A stretch of DNA of 64,000 bases from NCBI RefSeq assembly GCF_000350225.1, contig NW_005179334.1:466750-530749 (forward strand). The letters run 5' to 3'. The position numbers and the translations under genes are program-made. The notes beneath the pieces were generated by a model, which ran no database searches, was not told the DNA's origin, and saw only the letters and a list, made by a program, of their open reading frames with translations. Below, piece by piece: positions 20,521 to 30,947 of this stretch (within the stretch, counting starts at the first letter, position 1; each line of letters opens with the position of its first letter). This DNA comes from Chondrus crispus. Lineage: Eukaryota; Rhodophyta; Florideophyceae; Gigartinales; Gigartinaceae.

Positions 20521-23500
20521 TTACACCACTAGCTTCATGATAGCAACCAGATTGCCCACCCCTGCAACTGCGACCCCGTGATCGTGGTCTATCTGCAAGT
20601 CTATTGGATTGTCCAACTGGGCCAAGACAGCCTCAGACCCATCCTCTCGCCTTTGCACAATTCTTCCCTCCCTTACAAATATTTGTGATGTTCGTCCTGC
20701 GCGGGAAGCAGTACCCAAGTCTGCCGTCTTCAGGAACCGAGCTGTGATTTCTTCCAAATCCTCTTTCCTCCCGGTATGAAATGTGATCCCTCTCTCCACG
20801 TCCCACACCCGCACGCTCCCGTCATCCGATCCAGATACCACACGTCTTCCGTCCCCACTCATCGCAACGCTACGCACCCAATCCGTGTGTCCAACTAACG
20901 CCTCCCCGACTTGTGCTCCCGTCTCCACGTCCCACACCCGCACGCTCTTGTCCCCCGATCCAGATACCACACGTCTTCCGTCCCCACTCATCGCAACGCT
21001 ACGCACCCAATTCGTGTGTCCAACTAACGCCTCCCCGACTTGTGCTCCCGTCTCCACGTCCCACACCCGCACGCTCCCGTCATCCGATCCAGATACCACA
21101 CGTCTTCCGTCCCCACTCATCGCAACGCTATCCACCGAACCCGTGTGTCCAACTAACGCCTCCCCGACTTGTGCTCCCGTCTCCACGTCCCACACCTGCA
21201 CGCTCCCGTCTTCCGATCCAGATACCACACGTCTTCCGTCCCCACTCATCGCAACGCTCCACACCCAACTCGTGTGTCCAACTAACGCCTCCCCGACTTG
21301 TGCTCCCGTCTCCACGTCCCACACCCGCACGCTCCTGTCCCCCGATCCAGATACCACACGTCTTCCGTCCCCACTCATCGCAACACTACCCACCCAAGCC
21401 GTGTGTCCAACTAACGCCTCCCCGACTTGTGCTCCCGTCTCCACGTCCCACACACGCACGCTCTTGTCATCCGATCCAGATACCACATGTCTTCCATCCC
21501 CACTCATCGCAACGCTACGCACCCAACCCGTGTGTCCAACTAACGCCTCCCCGACTTGTGCTCCCGTCTCCACGTCCCACACCCGCACGCTCCTGTCCCC
21601 CGATCCAGATACCACACGTCTTCCGTCCCCACTCATCGCAACACAATTCATTCTCGACTTGTGACCACGGAAAATTCTCAATACTTTCCTCTCCGACGTA
21701 CTCCACAGCCTTAACGTCCCGTCTTCATATCCCACAACAACATTCTCCTTCCTCTCACAGAGAGTTGCGCAGGTGGCTCTTGTCACGCTCGGGTTATCTG
21801 CAGTCACTTCGGAGGTTACACTTCCAAAGCACATTCCAAAATATGCCCTCAAACGTCGACACATTTTGCGCCTGCTTGCTTCAAGATCCCCTGGGCCCTG
21901 CCTCTCCGTTTCGAACTCGCCTTCTAATTCAACCATCTTCATCTCCTTCTCAGCAGATTGCGTGAAAACTACTACTTTTGCCCCGGACGCCACTTGACAT
22001 CCATACACTTCACCACTGGAATCCATGCCCACTTGAATTTTAGTACCGAAATTTGGCAAAACAATCTGCTCCACCATCTTTCCATCGGCTCGCGCTACAC
22101 ATTCACTCACAGGCCGCACCCACGGCCGTGGTGCGTATCTCTCAATTTCCTCCAGCATTTTTCCCACACAACTTGAATCCCGTGCCTTGTGCTTCACTCG
22201 CCCATATAGTTGAAAGTAAATCCCGGCACTGTTTTCACCACAAAACGGTACACTCAGTCGCGCCGCCCGCATCATCAAAACCATTCCATCCACTGCATCC
22301 TCATCTGCCCGTCCCATTCCCACCTTCCCGCTTCCTCCTTTCCCTTTCAAGTCTCTACTCAATCCCTTCACAGCTTCCTCGTATTGCCAAACCCCGCCTC
22401 TCCGTATCACTGTCTTCACCCATCGCGCACTCAAAAATAGCCTCTTCAGATCCTCTACACACCCACCATGTTTCAAAACACGATATATATTCGCGAAAAC
22501 ATACTCCTCCCGTGCGCTCTTCCCCTCTCCGTCTCGGTCCTCACTCATCGCAAGCAACCCTTCTCCTGCCCTGCTGCACACATCCGCCACCTTCTTATAC
22601 CACTCTTCTACACCCTCCTTCTTCTTCGCTTCTTCCACCGCGAAATCGTGCGTCAGATCATGCACCCGCAACCCACCGCAATCCTTCTCATACTGCACTT
22701 CTACTAGTCCAACCCTTTCCATCTCCTTTGCACACCTTTCCGTCCGCTCCTCGTCCATCTCCCACAAATCTCCAACCAAACTCAAAGGTATCCGGTCTTG
22801 CTTCTTCATAACGCACAGACTCCGGTGCATCTTTCGAAACGAAAACTCATCATCCGTCTCCCCACTCCTTCCCACATCCGACTCCAGGATATCTAGTGAC
22901 GTATGCAATGTCCCATCCAACGACGAATATCCGTCCTTCGGACTCTCCCCGCGAATGTTACGACTCTTCATCTTCGAAAGGTACGCCCCCCATGCTTCTG
23001 TTACTTCTCCCTCCCATCTTTCCCTCATGTACCTCACGCTCGTTCCCGCCACGTTCAGCGCAAGCGGCAATCCGCCACACATTTTCAGTATTTCACCCAC
23101 GGCTTCCTTGCATCTCGCATCATACACTTCCTCTCCATTTGCCTCACTCGCGTGCACAAGCATCTCAACTGCTTCTTTCCCTACCTTCTCCCTCGGCTCG
23201 AAAGCAACCCGCTCCCCAATCTGACGCAGCTCCTTATCCCTCGTGGAATACAGTAGTCTGCTCCTTCCCCCGCTGCCCCCCGCAGTCTCAGCCAGAACAG
23301 ACAACTTTTGAAGGATATTCGCGTCTATATCATTCACCACCCACACATCATCAATGATGAACAGGCACACATGACTACAAAACCACGCTTGTACCTTCGC
23401 TAACACCCTTTCAAACTCGCTCTGCTCTCGCATTTCCACAGCCGTCTGGTTCCCACCGGACGCTTCCACAATCAGACACAGTTCTTCAATCAGCCGTCCC

Positions 23501-24657
23501 ACGTTTCCATCTTTCCCCAACGACATGAAGTACACTCCTCCCGAGAACTCTGTCATAATCTCAACGTCGTGCGCGATCGCTCGTAGAGCACATGTCTTCC
23601 CGACTCCGCCCTGTCCCACTGCTGTCGCACCCACTTGCTTGTTCCTATCTCTCCGTAGCACAGCCGCTTTTAGACGCGATTCACACGTGTTTGGTAATCC
23701 ATCGCTCCCCCGAGAATCAAGCTTCACACATATCGACGCAGGATTATGTTCGGCTCTTATCGACGCCCTGAACATATTACCCGTGCCTCGTCTGATCGAC
23801 TCGACGGCCGTGCGAGGATCGATGCCCGTGCTTGCTTGTACAATACGTTTGTGAAGGCGGTCCGCTTCTTGCTTTCGCTTCTCTAGGACTTCTCTATCTC
23901 CCATCGCAGAGGCGAACGCACCGAGTCTCGCTTTTGGGTCATCCAATTCTTTCTGCAGCTCAGCGAGGGACTTCAATATGAAGCTAAAGATGCCGTCGAT
24001 TTCACGTCGGAGCAAGCCCGTGTGCTGCGACGACGTTCCATGAATCGGCATGTTTTCAAGCTCCGTGATGTCTGCCTGCAAGGTGGTGTAGGCGGTGAGC
24101 ACTTCCGTAGACAGCGTTTTGTTTTCCTTGTAGGCTTTGTGTCGTTCGATGAGACTTGCCATGAGGCGGACGACTTGCTCAGCCGGGCCGGTGAGGCCCA
24201 AGATACTGTATGGATCGGCCATGGTGATATTACCCGTGCCTCGCCTGGCCGACTCGACGGCCATGCTCGCTTGTAGAATACGTTGGTGAAGGCGGTCCGC
24301 TTCCTGCTTGCGCGTCTTTAGGACTTCTCTATCTTCCATCGCAGAGGCGAACGCACCAAGTCTCGCTTTTGGGTCATCCAATTCTTTCTGCAGCTCAGCG
24401 AGGGACTTCAATATGAAGCTAGAGATGCCGTCGATTTCACGTCGGAGCAAGCCCGTGTGCTGCGACGACGTTCCATGAATCGGCATGTTTTCAAGCTCCG
24501 TGATGTCTGCCTGCAAGGTGGTGTAGGCGGTGAGCACTTCCGTAGACAGCGTTTTGTTTTCCTTGTAGGCTTTGTGTCGTTCGATGAGACTTGCCATGAT
24601 GCCGACGACTTGCTCAGCCGGGCCGGTGAGGCCCAAGATACTGTATGGATCGGCCAT
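20521..24657 (-). CDS. NLR-like protein: NB-ARC ATPase with WD40 repeats (STAND class)
   Basis: 1378 residues, one exon. Residues 1-145 and 146-290 are a tandem copy of one domain starting MADPYSILGLTGPAEQVV. The NB-ARC switch follows: P-loop GQGGVGKTC (about 349), Walker B CLFIIDDVW (about 431), LLYSTRD, the GLPL motif CGGLPLALNVAG (about 526), and LRVHDLTHDF in place of the MHD motif. After a helical linker and a divergent blade (VVVGYEDGTLRLWS), seven 43-residue WD40 repeats fill about 998-1290, nearly identical to each other. Such proteins (APAF1, fungal HET-E/NWD type) bind a ligand through the repeats, exchange ADP for ATP and oligomerise to trigger defence or death. Here that role is inferred. 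The start is supported by the second copy beginning with the same MADPYS. No stop or frameshift is seen. Confidence 0.9.
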   Translation of the reverse strand: MADPYSILGLTGPAEQVVGIMASLIERHKAYKENKTLSTEVLTAYTTLQADITELENMPIHGTSSQHTGLLRREIDGISSFILKSLAELQKELDDPKARLGAFASAMEDREVLKTRKQEADRLHQRILQASMAVESARRGTGNITMADPYSILGLTGPAEQVVRLMASLIERHKAYKENKTLSTEVLTAYTTLQADITELENMPIHGTSSQHTGLLRREIDGIFSFILKSLAELQKELDDPKARLGAFASAMGDREVLEKRKQEADRLHKRIVQASTGIDPRTAVESIRRGTGNMFRASIRAEHNPASICVKLDSRGSDGLPNTCESRLKAAVLRRDRNKQVGATAVGQGGVGKTCALRAIAHDVEIMTEFSGGVYFMSLGKDGNVGRLIEELCLIVEASGGNQTAVEMREQSEFERVLAKVQAWFCSHVCLFIIDDVWVVNDIDANILQKLSVLAETAGGSGGRSRLLYSTRDKELRQIGERVAFEPREKVGKEAVEMLVHASEANGEEVYDARCKEAVGEILKMCGGLPLALNVAGTSVRYMRERWEGEVTEAWGAYLSKMKSRNIRGESPKDGYSSLDGTLHTSLDILESDVGRSGETDDEFSFRKMHRSLCVMKKQDRIPLSLVGDLWEMDEERTERCAKEMERVGLVEVQYEKDCGGLRVHDLTHDFAVEEAKKKEGVEEWYKKVADVCSRAGEGLLAMSEDRDGEGKSAREEYVFANIYRVLKHGGCVEDLKRLFLSARWVKTVIRRGGVWQYEEAVKGLSRDLKGKGGSGKVGMGRADEDAVDGMVLMMRAARLSVPFCGENSAGIYFQLYGRVKHKARDSSCVGKMLEEIERYAPRPWVRPVSECVARADGKMVEQIVLPNFGTKIQVGMDSSGEVYGCQVASGAKVVVFTQSAEKEMKMVELEGEFETERQGPGDLEASRRKMCRRLRAYFGMCFGSVTSEVTADNPSVTRATCATLCERKENVVVGYEDGTLRLWSTSERKVLRIFRGHKSRMNCVAMSGDGRRVVSGSGDRSVRVWDVETGAQVGEALVGHTGWVRSVAMSGDGRHVVSGSDDKSVRVWDVETGAQVGEALVGHTAWVGSVAMSGDGRRVVSGSGDRSVRVWDVETGAQVGEALVGHTSWVWSVAMSGDGRRVVSGSEDGSVQVWDVETGAQVGEALVGHTGSVDSVAMSGDGRRVVSGSDDGSVRVWDVETGAQVGEALVGHTNWVRSVAMSGDGRRVVSGSGDKSVRVWDVETGAQVGEALVGHTDWVRSVAMSGDGRRVVSGSDDGSVRVWDVERGITFHTGRKEDLEEITARFLKTADLGTASRAGRTSQIFVREGRIVQRREDGSEAVLAQLDNPIDLQIDHDHGVAVAGVGNLVAIMKLVV
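20783..21664 (-). repeat. Seven 129-bp WD40 coding repeats, near identical
   Basis: Repeat phase is clear from gtgtccaactaacgcctccc recurring every 129 bases (for example 20888, 21017, 21146, 21275, 21404, 21533). In protein the frame is GHT.WV.SVAMSGDGRRVVS then GS.D.SVRVWD. Only a few positions vary: G/A/S/N/D after GHT, W/S next, R/G/W/D before SVAM, and D/G/E-D-K/R/G before SV. These lie where WD40 propellers usually bind partners. Confidence 0.95.
23787..24657 (-). repeat. 435-bp in-frame tandem duplication encoding the NLR N-terminus
   Basis: 24657-24223 and 24222-23788 are almost identical, down to the atggccgatccatacagtat start of each. The second copy could serve as an alternative start, giving a 1233-residue protein. 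Confidence 0.9.
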
Positions 24658-26009
24658 GGTGTTTGCGAATAGGGGGTGTTGTTCGGATTTGATTAGGCGG
24701 CGGTGGCAAAGCGGTGCTTACTCTTTTCTATATCTCTCTCTCGGAATCTCTTTTTTCTCTCTTGTCGTTGTCAGTCGTTACCCAAGGGTAGTCGTTTTTC
24801 GTTCTTGGTCTTCTCGCAGAGAGGGCGGGAAAGGTTTGCTTCCACCCTTCGCATTCGAATAAATGCAGGACATCCAATGGCCCACAGCTATTTTACGGTA
24901 GGTGCCCGCTTGACAGTGATTTTGAGTGATTTCCTACGCTGAAAAAACAGGGCGGCGGTTGTGCGGATTGTTGCTGCGGTGTTGGCACATCGTGAGGTTA
25001 GAAAGGCTGCTCTCGCGACGCACTGACAAGAATTTTACGCCAGCAACGAGGGCTGCAAGGGACTCCAGGGAGGCGTATGATACGGTCCTGTACTCCAGGG
25101 GCTTGTCCAGTCCATCGGTATTACAGTACAGTACTGCAACGAAAGCCGTAGGACGATACGAGTACGGTACCCTCGCGGAGGGCACGTACCCCGCCTGAAG
25201 GTCCCCCCAAGTCGAGTCATGCGCCGAGTGGGCAGGTGGACTTGTTGGACACCGTCGCGGCGAGAACCGGTCTGCGAGCTTTGATGGACAAGATAGAAAG
25301 CTCGCCCACATGCAAAGTGACGCGCGACTGTCGCAAGCCATTCAGTGCCGCCAACCCGGCAGAGACGGCGCAGGTCGCGGAGAGACCCCAACACAGGGAC
25401 GGCCGAGCAATGATTGCCCGCACGCGCTTGGTGGCGGAATGTCCCCGGATTCAGAAGCGTTGGTGCCAACGCCAGCAAGACGGGCCGGACGAGGACAGGG
25501 GTGACAAGGGGGGGTTTCAGGCAGGCGGCCAGCAGGGGTCCGGCGGTGGAAGCTGTCGGTGCGATCCGTAGGCGTGAGTTTATAAGAAGAATTACAGATA
25601 TTCTAAACCAGATGCCTCATGTTCCTATCAAAACGTTCTGTAATGCCCAAATCTGAATCACAGATTCGGACGTGTCCCTCCTGCTCCAGGCGCCAGGCAT
25701 AACAGTTCATGATAAAATATGGCAAAGTGACGGTTTTTTTCTAGGCATGTCTGGTGAAAAGGCCGTATCCTACCCAGTCCTTCACCGATTTTGACTTTTT
25801 AAAGCTCAATAAACACATAAAGCGCGCATATACAGTACTGTAGCTTTACAACTGTAACGAAATCACATCATGTGTTCATTCAAGGGAATGAAGTCACTTA
25901 AATGAACCCCTTTTGCAGGTCTGAATCGCATGGAAACTAATTTGGCAACCTCAAATAATGGCCGTGGCCCGAAAAAAACTCTTTATTCTAACAGTCAAAT
26001 AGTGTCCGT
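24658..26009. other. Intergenic region upstream of the NLR-like gene
   Basis: No convincing gene. The first 200 bases upstream of ATG 24657 are pyrimidine-rich on the plus strand (tctctctctcgg, cttttttctctcttg) and should include the 5' UTR and promoter on the minus strand. Short open frames at 24934-25571 on both strands have no recognisable domain. 25700-26009 is AT-rich. Confidence 0.5.
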
Positions 26010-26011
26010 TA

Positions 26012-26348
26012 ACTATTTTGGCAAACATAATAGACTATTTTGGCAACGCACTGCTTCCCTTTTTTGCCGCACTTTTCCGGAATGGCGATGATGGGCGGCT
26101 ATCGATCGATATGGAAAAGCATATTACGTTGTAATGGCATGGCACAGCCTGGATTTTTGGCGGACAAGCGAAAGTAATGGGCTTTCGAATGGCGGTAAAA
26201 ACAGAAAAGGCGCGCAGGTTATAATCAGTCACAGAGCTACCAAGGTTAGCAAGTGGCGGGGGCGGATCTGGGTGACTCGGTTTCGGAAAAGTGTGGCAAA
26301 AAGGGGAAGCAGTGCGTTGCCAAAATAGTTTATATTTGCCAAAATAGT
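26012..26348. mobile_element. 337-bp MITE with long inverted ends and TA duplication
   Basis: ACTATTTTGGCAAA begins both ends in inverted orientation, and inverted similarity runs about 70 bases (to gcacttttccg). Each end contains two copies of actattttggcaa about 20 bases apart. The flanks are TA (26010-26011 and 26349-26350). TA duplication and small size suggest a Tc1/mariner-type non-autonomous element. Confidence 0.85.
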
Positions 26349-26803
26349 TACCGAACTGTTATCGCTGTCGAAGTGAGTGGAGTACTGTATACGCTACTGC
26401 GTAGGCGTGCAAATTCAAGTGGTGGTGCAATTGCTGTGGAAATAAAGAGTGGCGGTTGTGGCGTCAACGGCGTGTGCAGTGGTGGCGCGCGAAGCTGGAG
26501 GTGCTACGTGTTTCCAGAGTACTCACAGAGTACTCGAGAGAGAGGCTACGCCGGCAGAGCGTACGGATGGAGACCAGAGGTGGATGTCGCAAATTAGTGT
26601 CGTCGGCACAGGCGCGTGGAAATGGGTCCTGTTGTTTGGAGAGTAACGACCTCGGTGCTCGTCCCTGCTGCAGTACTGTAGTAACGGTCCTGAGATCAAG
26701 CCAATGTCAGATCAAGCCGGAGTGAGGTCAAGCCAACCTGCAATAACATTTATGCAGCGATACAGTTCTCCTGACTCTACCACGCATCACGTAAACTCCC
26801 CCA

Positions 26804-26865
26804 CACCTCCGTGTTGCGCCGCTGCCGCACCTCCGTGTTGCACCGCTGCCGCACCTCCTTTGATC
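26804..26865. repeat. Short tandem repeat, three units
   Basis: cacctccgtgttgc followed by (g/a)ccgctgccg is repeated about every 24 bases, with the last unit partial. Probably non-coding. Confidence 0.6.
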
Positions 26866-26935
26866 CCAGTATGTACACCAACCAGACGACGCCACCGACA
26901 ACAGACCAAATCTCCCTACGTTGCACAAAGTGTAA

Positions 26936-27833
26936 GAGCATTCCCAACGCGCAATTCTATACGACCTACAGTATAAAATATGTGCGTTGCATAGAATCAA
27001 TTTTGGAACACCAACGCGAAATTCTGTGCATTTCCAAGATCGTATTGGACGATTTCTGATTCTATGCCCGCTCCTATAGATCTGAAAACGATCTACAGTA
27101 TACTGTATATATACCGTATAGCTCGGATAGAATTCCCTATAGAATGCCACGTGGACGGCGTGTCCGCCGCCCTTCCAATGTTTTCCCGCAAACTTCAGTT
27201 CCTCTTGGCGGAAAGGCGACTGCAGAACGGTCGGGAGAACTTTTGCGCGGGTCCATGTCTGTCACTCAGTCAAGCTAGCGGCTGGAAGCCGCGCCAGACA
27301 CCTCGCGTTCTAGTCGGCGCGGGCGCACCCTGCGCCACAACTGCGAGCGGAGATCGGCGGACACCAGGTGGCAGACACAACACGGTGCCTCTCCCGGGCA
27401 GTACGTCTATGCCGTGCTCAGACAGACAGGCGGTGAAAGTCGCGAGGGTAGAGGGGATGCGTGTGGGGATGAGGGAGGTGTTGTACGGGGACGCTGATTG
27501 GAGATGCTGCGTTTGGGAAAAGAGTTTGTGCAGTTCGTGGAGAGGGGGTTTGGGGGAAGACCAGAGAGGATCGTCGACCAAGCTTCGGAGAGCGGTGAGC
27601 AGGGGTAGGATAATCAGACAAACGTCTCAAGGCAGGCGGCGGGCGACGCCGCGCGCGTTGGCAATGTGAATCTGCTGCAATAGAAACGCAAACTGGCGTT
27701 GGAGTTGACGCGGTTAGAATAAGCGTGAATGGATTGACTGCACGTCACATAAATCTATTGGAACAACCGGCGAATTGTAAGCTTACACGTTTCAGTTCTA
27801 TCCCGCTATAGAACCGCGGCGGTGGCGATGCTC
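26936..27833. mobile_element. Candidate PIF/Harbinger-like non-autonomous element
   Basis: The left end GAGCATTCCCAACGCG after TAA (26933-26935) and the right end (reverse) GAGCATCGCCACCGC before TTA (27834-27836) share GAGCAT and nearby TTCTATA strings inward. The terminal motif matches two better-defined elements at 42501 and 59261. The duplication is imperfect (TAA against TTA). Open frames inside are not recognisable. Confidence 0.45.
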
Positions 27834-28590
27834 TTAGCGCAATAGGAACTGTATAAAGATCCTTTCAGATTTGTCGCAAATCATTGCTGCTCCATCAACT
27901 CCAAAGAAAGCGAGGTGCGAGACCGTGATTTTACCGACGCCGGTGGCGATAACCAAGGTTTCCAATGGTACCTTCAACCTTCTGCGTTCTTTTAAGTTAC
28001 GACGTTATCACACCGCTGTACGGCAATTCCCTAGCGATGTTGCCATCGATTGATTTTGCTTTCATGAGGGAGCGAGATGGCTTTTGCCCTAGGAGAAATA
28101 TAATGAAGAAGCGTGATTTATTGTGTCTAAGGTTGCAGTTCCAACTTCTTCGGGCGGTTGGTTTGGGATGACGTGTGGGGCTTTTGACTACTAGTGTTTG
28201 GATACTGTACCGAGAGCAGAAGTCGTTTTTTTTGATGATTGTCTCGCTGCCCTTGTCGCTGCAGCCCCCTTAAAATGATACCCTGTACCACGAACGAACT
28301 GTACATTCACTGTTGTCGCTGTATGCATCAAGTCCTACAGCACAGAGTTGTGCTACGACTGGAACGAATTCATGGCCTTGTAAGACGTTTCCTCTGGGCC
28401 AATCCTAGTCTTAAAAGTGTCGCAAGTTCTAAACTCCCCGAGTGCTTGGTTGCTCTATTCAGGTGACCAAGGAGTTGCAGCGGAAACCCATTTGTGAAAC
28501 GACGAGATGGCGCGGCGGACACGTGCATGTCGGTGTTTTAGTGTGGCCGAAAAAGAGAGCCTGGGTATGGGAAACGGAACCTTTGATGGG
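27834..28590. other. Intergenic region before the duplicated block
   Basis: No gene supported. Homology to the region upstream of copy 4 begins at about 28590 (gatgtgcacgttggcacaat). Confidence 0.5.
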
Positions 28591-28692
28591 ATCAAGAGAT
28601 GTGCACGTTGGCACAATCGGCGGCGGCAACGAGGACGTCGAACATGTGGTACTATCGTACACGCATGGCGGCGCACTGTAAATACGCCCAGG

Positions 28693-28770
28693 CGTCCATT
28701 CTGGACATTCAAAAGAGATCTCGAGTGCCCAGACGTCCATGCTGCGCATTCCGAAGAGATCTCGAGTCCT
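28693..28770. repeat. Two-unit tandem repeat upstream of copy 2
   Basis: A unit of about 40 bases containing cgtccat.ctg..cattc and aagagatctcgagt occurs twice in tandem. The same pair lies upstream of copy 4 at about 43380-43455. Confidence 0.7.
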
Positions 28771-28832
28771 CTTACTTGGCCGACGGCCGTCATGCACACC
28801 CGCGACTACGCGACTACTGTACATGAGAGCGG

Positions 28833-28846
28833 CGCATTGTTGCCGT
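28833..28846 (+). promoter_or_regulatory. Conserved upstream motif, copy 2
   Basis: cgcattgttgccgt, 280 bases before ATG 29113. The same motif lies upstream of copies 3, 4, 5 and 7 at 280-370 bases. Possible promoter or initiator element. Confidence 0.5.
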
Positions 28847-29112
28847 GTTCAGACTCTATGCTAGCGAGCTGTCTCAGAGTTAATGCACACCAGCAGTAAG
28901 AACACCGCTCTCCCACACCGCGCCCGTAAGAGGTGTATCCCGTCTCATGCCCCCGGGCAAGCCGTTCATCTCTCTCCAACAAACCGCACTTCCTTGCTTC
29001 GCATATCCAACCGCCCTCTGTTTCGAACATAAAAATAACACTTTTTAACCATCCACGTCCTCCTCCCCAGGTTTTAATCCATCCTTCTCGTTCGCCTCTC
29101 CGTCTCGCAGCT

Positions 29113-30759
29113 ATGACTCTCCTCCAGGAGTTGAATGCCACGCCCGACTTTAGCTTTTCTACAGTCCAAACGTCCAGCGACATCATCAACACCCTCATCA
29201 TATCACTGCTCACTGTTTTCGTCATCTCCAACATCCTGTCAGTCACTTCCAAGCTCATCTTCAGCTCCCGCGAAAAAAGCTTCGAGTACCCCTCTTGGGT
29301 CCGTTCCTTCATCTTTGTCAACAGCGACGACCCCGTCCGCATTTTCTCCTGGATTTGGCACAGGTACTCATACAAGGAGAAGGGCTGCACACGTTACAGG
29401 AACGAAATCCAACTCCGCAGGCTTGTCCTCCCCCTTCTGGCGAGGCTCTTCATTTTGGTTACTGCCATCACATCTGTTGCCATCTCCATCCCGAGCGAAA
29501 AGCGCCTGAGTGGGTGTGAGAAGGGCGATTTTCGAATCCAAATGGACCCTAACGTTCGACAGCCAGCTCCGGATTTAAATAGGGTTTGCGCTGAAATTCC
29601 GCTGACAACTACTTTGGGCGAATTCAGATCTCATGTGTCATACTGCTCTTGCTTGGTGGACTTTGGATCTGACGACACTGTATCGGAAGGCGAAGGCCTC
29701 ATAGTTACAATCACCACAAAGTCAGGTCAACTATGGACGGCATTGCTGAGCAGGAAAAAGACAGCGGCGAGTGCGTTCTACATCCAGTGGGTCAAGGACA
29801 GACGGCAAAGAGACAATGACAAATCGCTCCTCTTCACAAATTTGCGTAAGATCGATCCTGATGTTCATCTCCGAGTCATTGCCAACGCACTCCGTTTCGA
29901 GACAGGACAACAGTGCAACACCACACGTACTACTGACAAAAGGTTGGAAAACAACGGCCTTGAATCGAAAGGGGAGCTATTGGATTGCGATTTTGATCCC
30001 CACAGTCTCATAGCAAGGGTCCAAGCGTATGTCACAGGCTCATTGACTTTGAACAAGCTTCGTCGTGGCGAAATGGACAATCGGTTGGAGTTGAATCCCC
30101 TCACCGGCGAAGTGCGTGAAACGGCTACATGTCCAATTGACGTCGTTGTCAGTCGCCTGATCGTCAACATCCTCCCGCTCGCCCTCATGCTCGTCTTGTG
30201 GGGTATCATCAACGTACTCGTTAGCATTTACACGTCTAGGCGGGGAAACGCTTTCGACATGGGCTTCCATGTCATCAAGGAAGCACTGGGGCACGACACG
30301 ACTTCCAACCCTCTGGAAGAAAACTCGAATCGCGGAGAGGCGATGGAACTGCCCTTGCGCAAATGGCGCTGCGGCGCGGGCGGCGCGCATGAAGGCTTCA
30401 TCGGACGAGATGGAGATGTCCCAGTGCAGGGCTTTGACTCCTCTACAAACGTGTGTGGTTGCACGCAAGTGGTGACGGAGATAGAAGCAGCGAGTGCGCT
30501 GCCAGACTCCGCGCCTGGCACGACGGCTCCGGCCGACGAGCTGTGGCGTGGGGATGTGCATCCGCGGTTGCAAGGACAGGCGTCGACTTTATCATCGGCG
30601 GCCCCGACTGACTACTTTGCATCGCAGACGGCCGCGGTGAGCAGCTCGTGGTCTGCGACAGGGCTGTCGCATCAGGTGCCCCAACCGGGACCAGCTTTTA
30701 TGACGCTGCCTCCAGCCATGCAACATTCACTAGAGTCGGGGCGGCCGGGGCAGGAGTAG
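29113..30759 (+). CDS. Three-pass membrane protein family, copy 2
   Basis: 548 residues from ATG 29113, which aligns with the MTLLQ start of every lower-GC copy. Three predicted membrane passes (about 25-50, 110-135, 345-375) and the seven outer cysteines (GCEKGDF, RVCAEI, SYCSCLV, QQCN, LDCDFD, TCPI) are kept. The variable stretch after SYCSCL is of the type shared with copy 4 (GQLWTALLSRKKTAASAFYI). The tail has TSRRGNAFDMGFHVIKEALG, RKWRCGAGGAHEGFIG and NVCGC, and a longer Pro/Ser-rich end than copies 3 and 5-7. It is nearly identical to copy 4. Intact frame; function unknown. Confidence 0.85.
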   Translation: MTLLQELNATPDFSFSTVQTSSDIINTLIISLLTVFVISNILSVTSKLIFSSREKSFEYPSWVRSFIFVNSDDPVRIFSWIWHRYSYKEKGCTRYRNEIQLRRLVLPLLARLFILVTAITSVAISIPSEKRLSGCEKGDFRIQMDPNVRQPAPDLNRVCAEIPLTTTLGEFRSHVSYCSCLVDFGSDDTVSEGEGLIVTITTKSGQLWTALLSRKKTAASAFYIQWVKDRRQRDNDKSLLFTNLRKIDPDVHLRVIANALRFETGQQCNTTRTTDKRLENNGLESKGELLDCDFDPHSLIARVQAYVTGSLTLNKLRRGEMDNRLELNPLTGEVRETATCPIDVVVSRLIVNILPLALMLVLWGIINVLVSIYTSRRGNAFDMGFHVIKEALGHDTTSNPLEENSNRGEAMELPLRKWRCGAGGAHEGFIGRDGDVPVQGFDSSTNVCGCTQVVTEIEAASALPDSAPGTTAPADELWRGDVHPRLQGQASTLSSAAPTDYFASQTAAVSSSWSATGLSHQVPQPGPAFMTLPPAMQHSLESGRPGQE

Positions 30760-30807
30760 CCAAGGTGCCGACTTCGTGCTTTGGCACCACCGGCTCAATA
30801 TTATTGA

Positions 30808-30870
30808 TCATCAAGTGGCTACAAACAGACTCTGTATATTATACAGAGTCTGTTTGTAGCCACTTGATGA
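30808..30870. repeat. 31-bp perfect inverted repeat with 1-base loop
   Basis: 30808-30838 is the exact reverse complement of 30840-30870. The equivalent place after copy 4 (about 45478-45512) has only the right arm. It therefore arose after the block duplication, by a local fold-back copy, or was lost from the other block. Confidence 0.9.
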
Positions 30871-30947
30871 CCAAAAAGTGAAAATTCAAAATTCAAATAG
30901 TGAGCTTTGAACACCCCAATCTGTTTGGCAAAATTTGGTGGTTGAAA

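Noticed and set aside
20783-21664. CRISPR-like array because of regular repeats
   Set aside because: Repeats are contiguous 129-base coding units with no spacers, in a eukaryotic gene.
20783-21965. Long plus-strand open frames of 293 and 350 codons
   Set aside because: They are antisense shadows of the WD40 repeats; their periodicity is exactly the 129-base repeat, and the minus-strand translation has clear WD40 motifs.
27064-27669. 201-codon plus-strand frame
   Set aside because: Lies inside a candidate Harbinger-type element, with no domain or codon signal.
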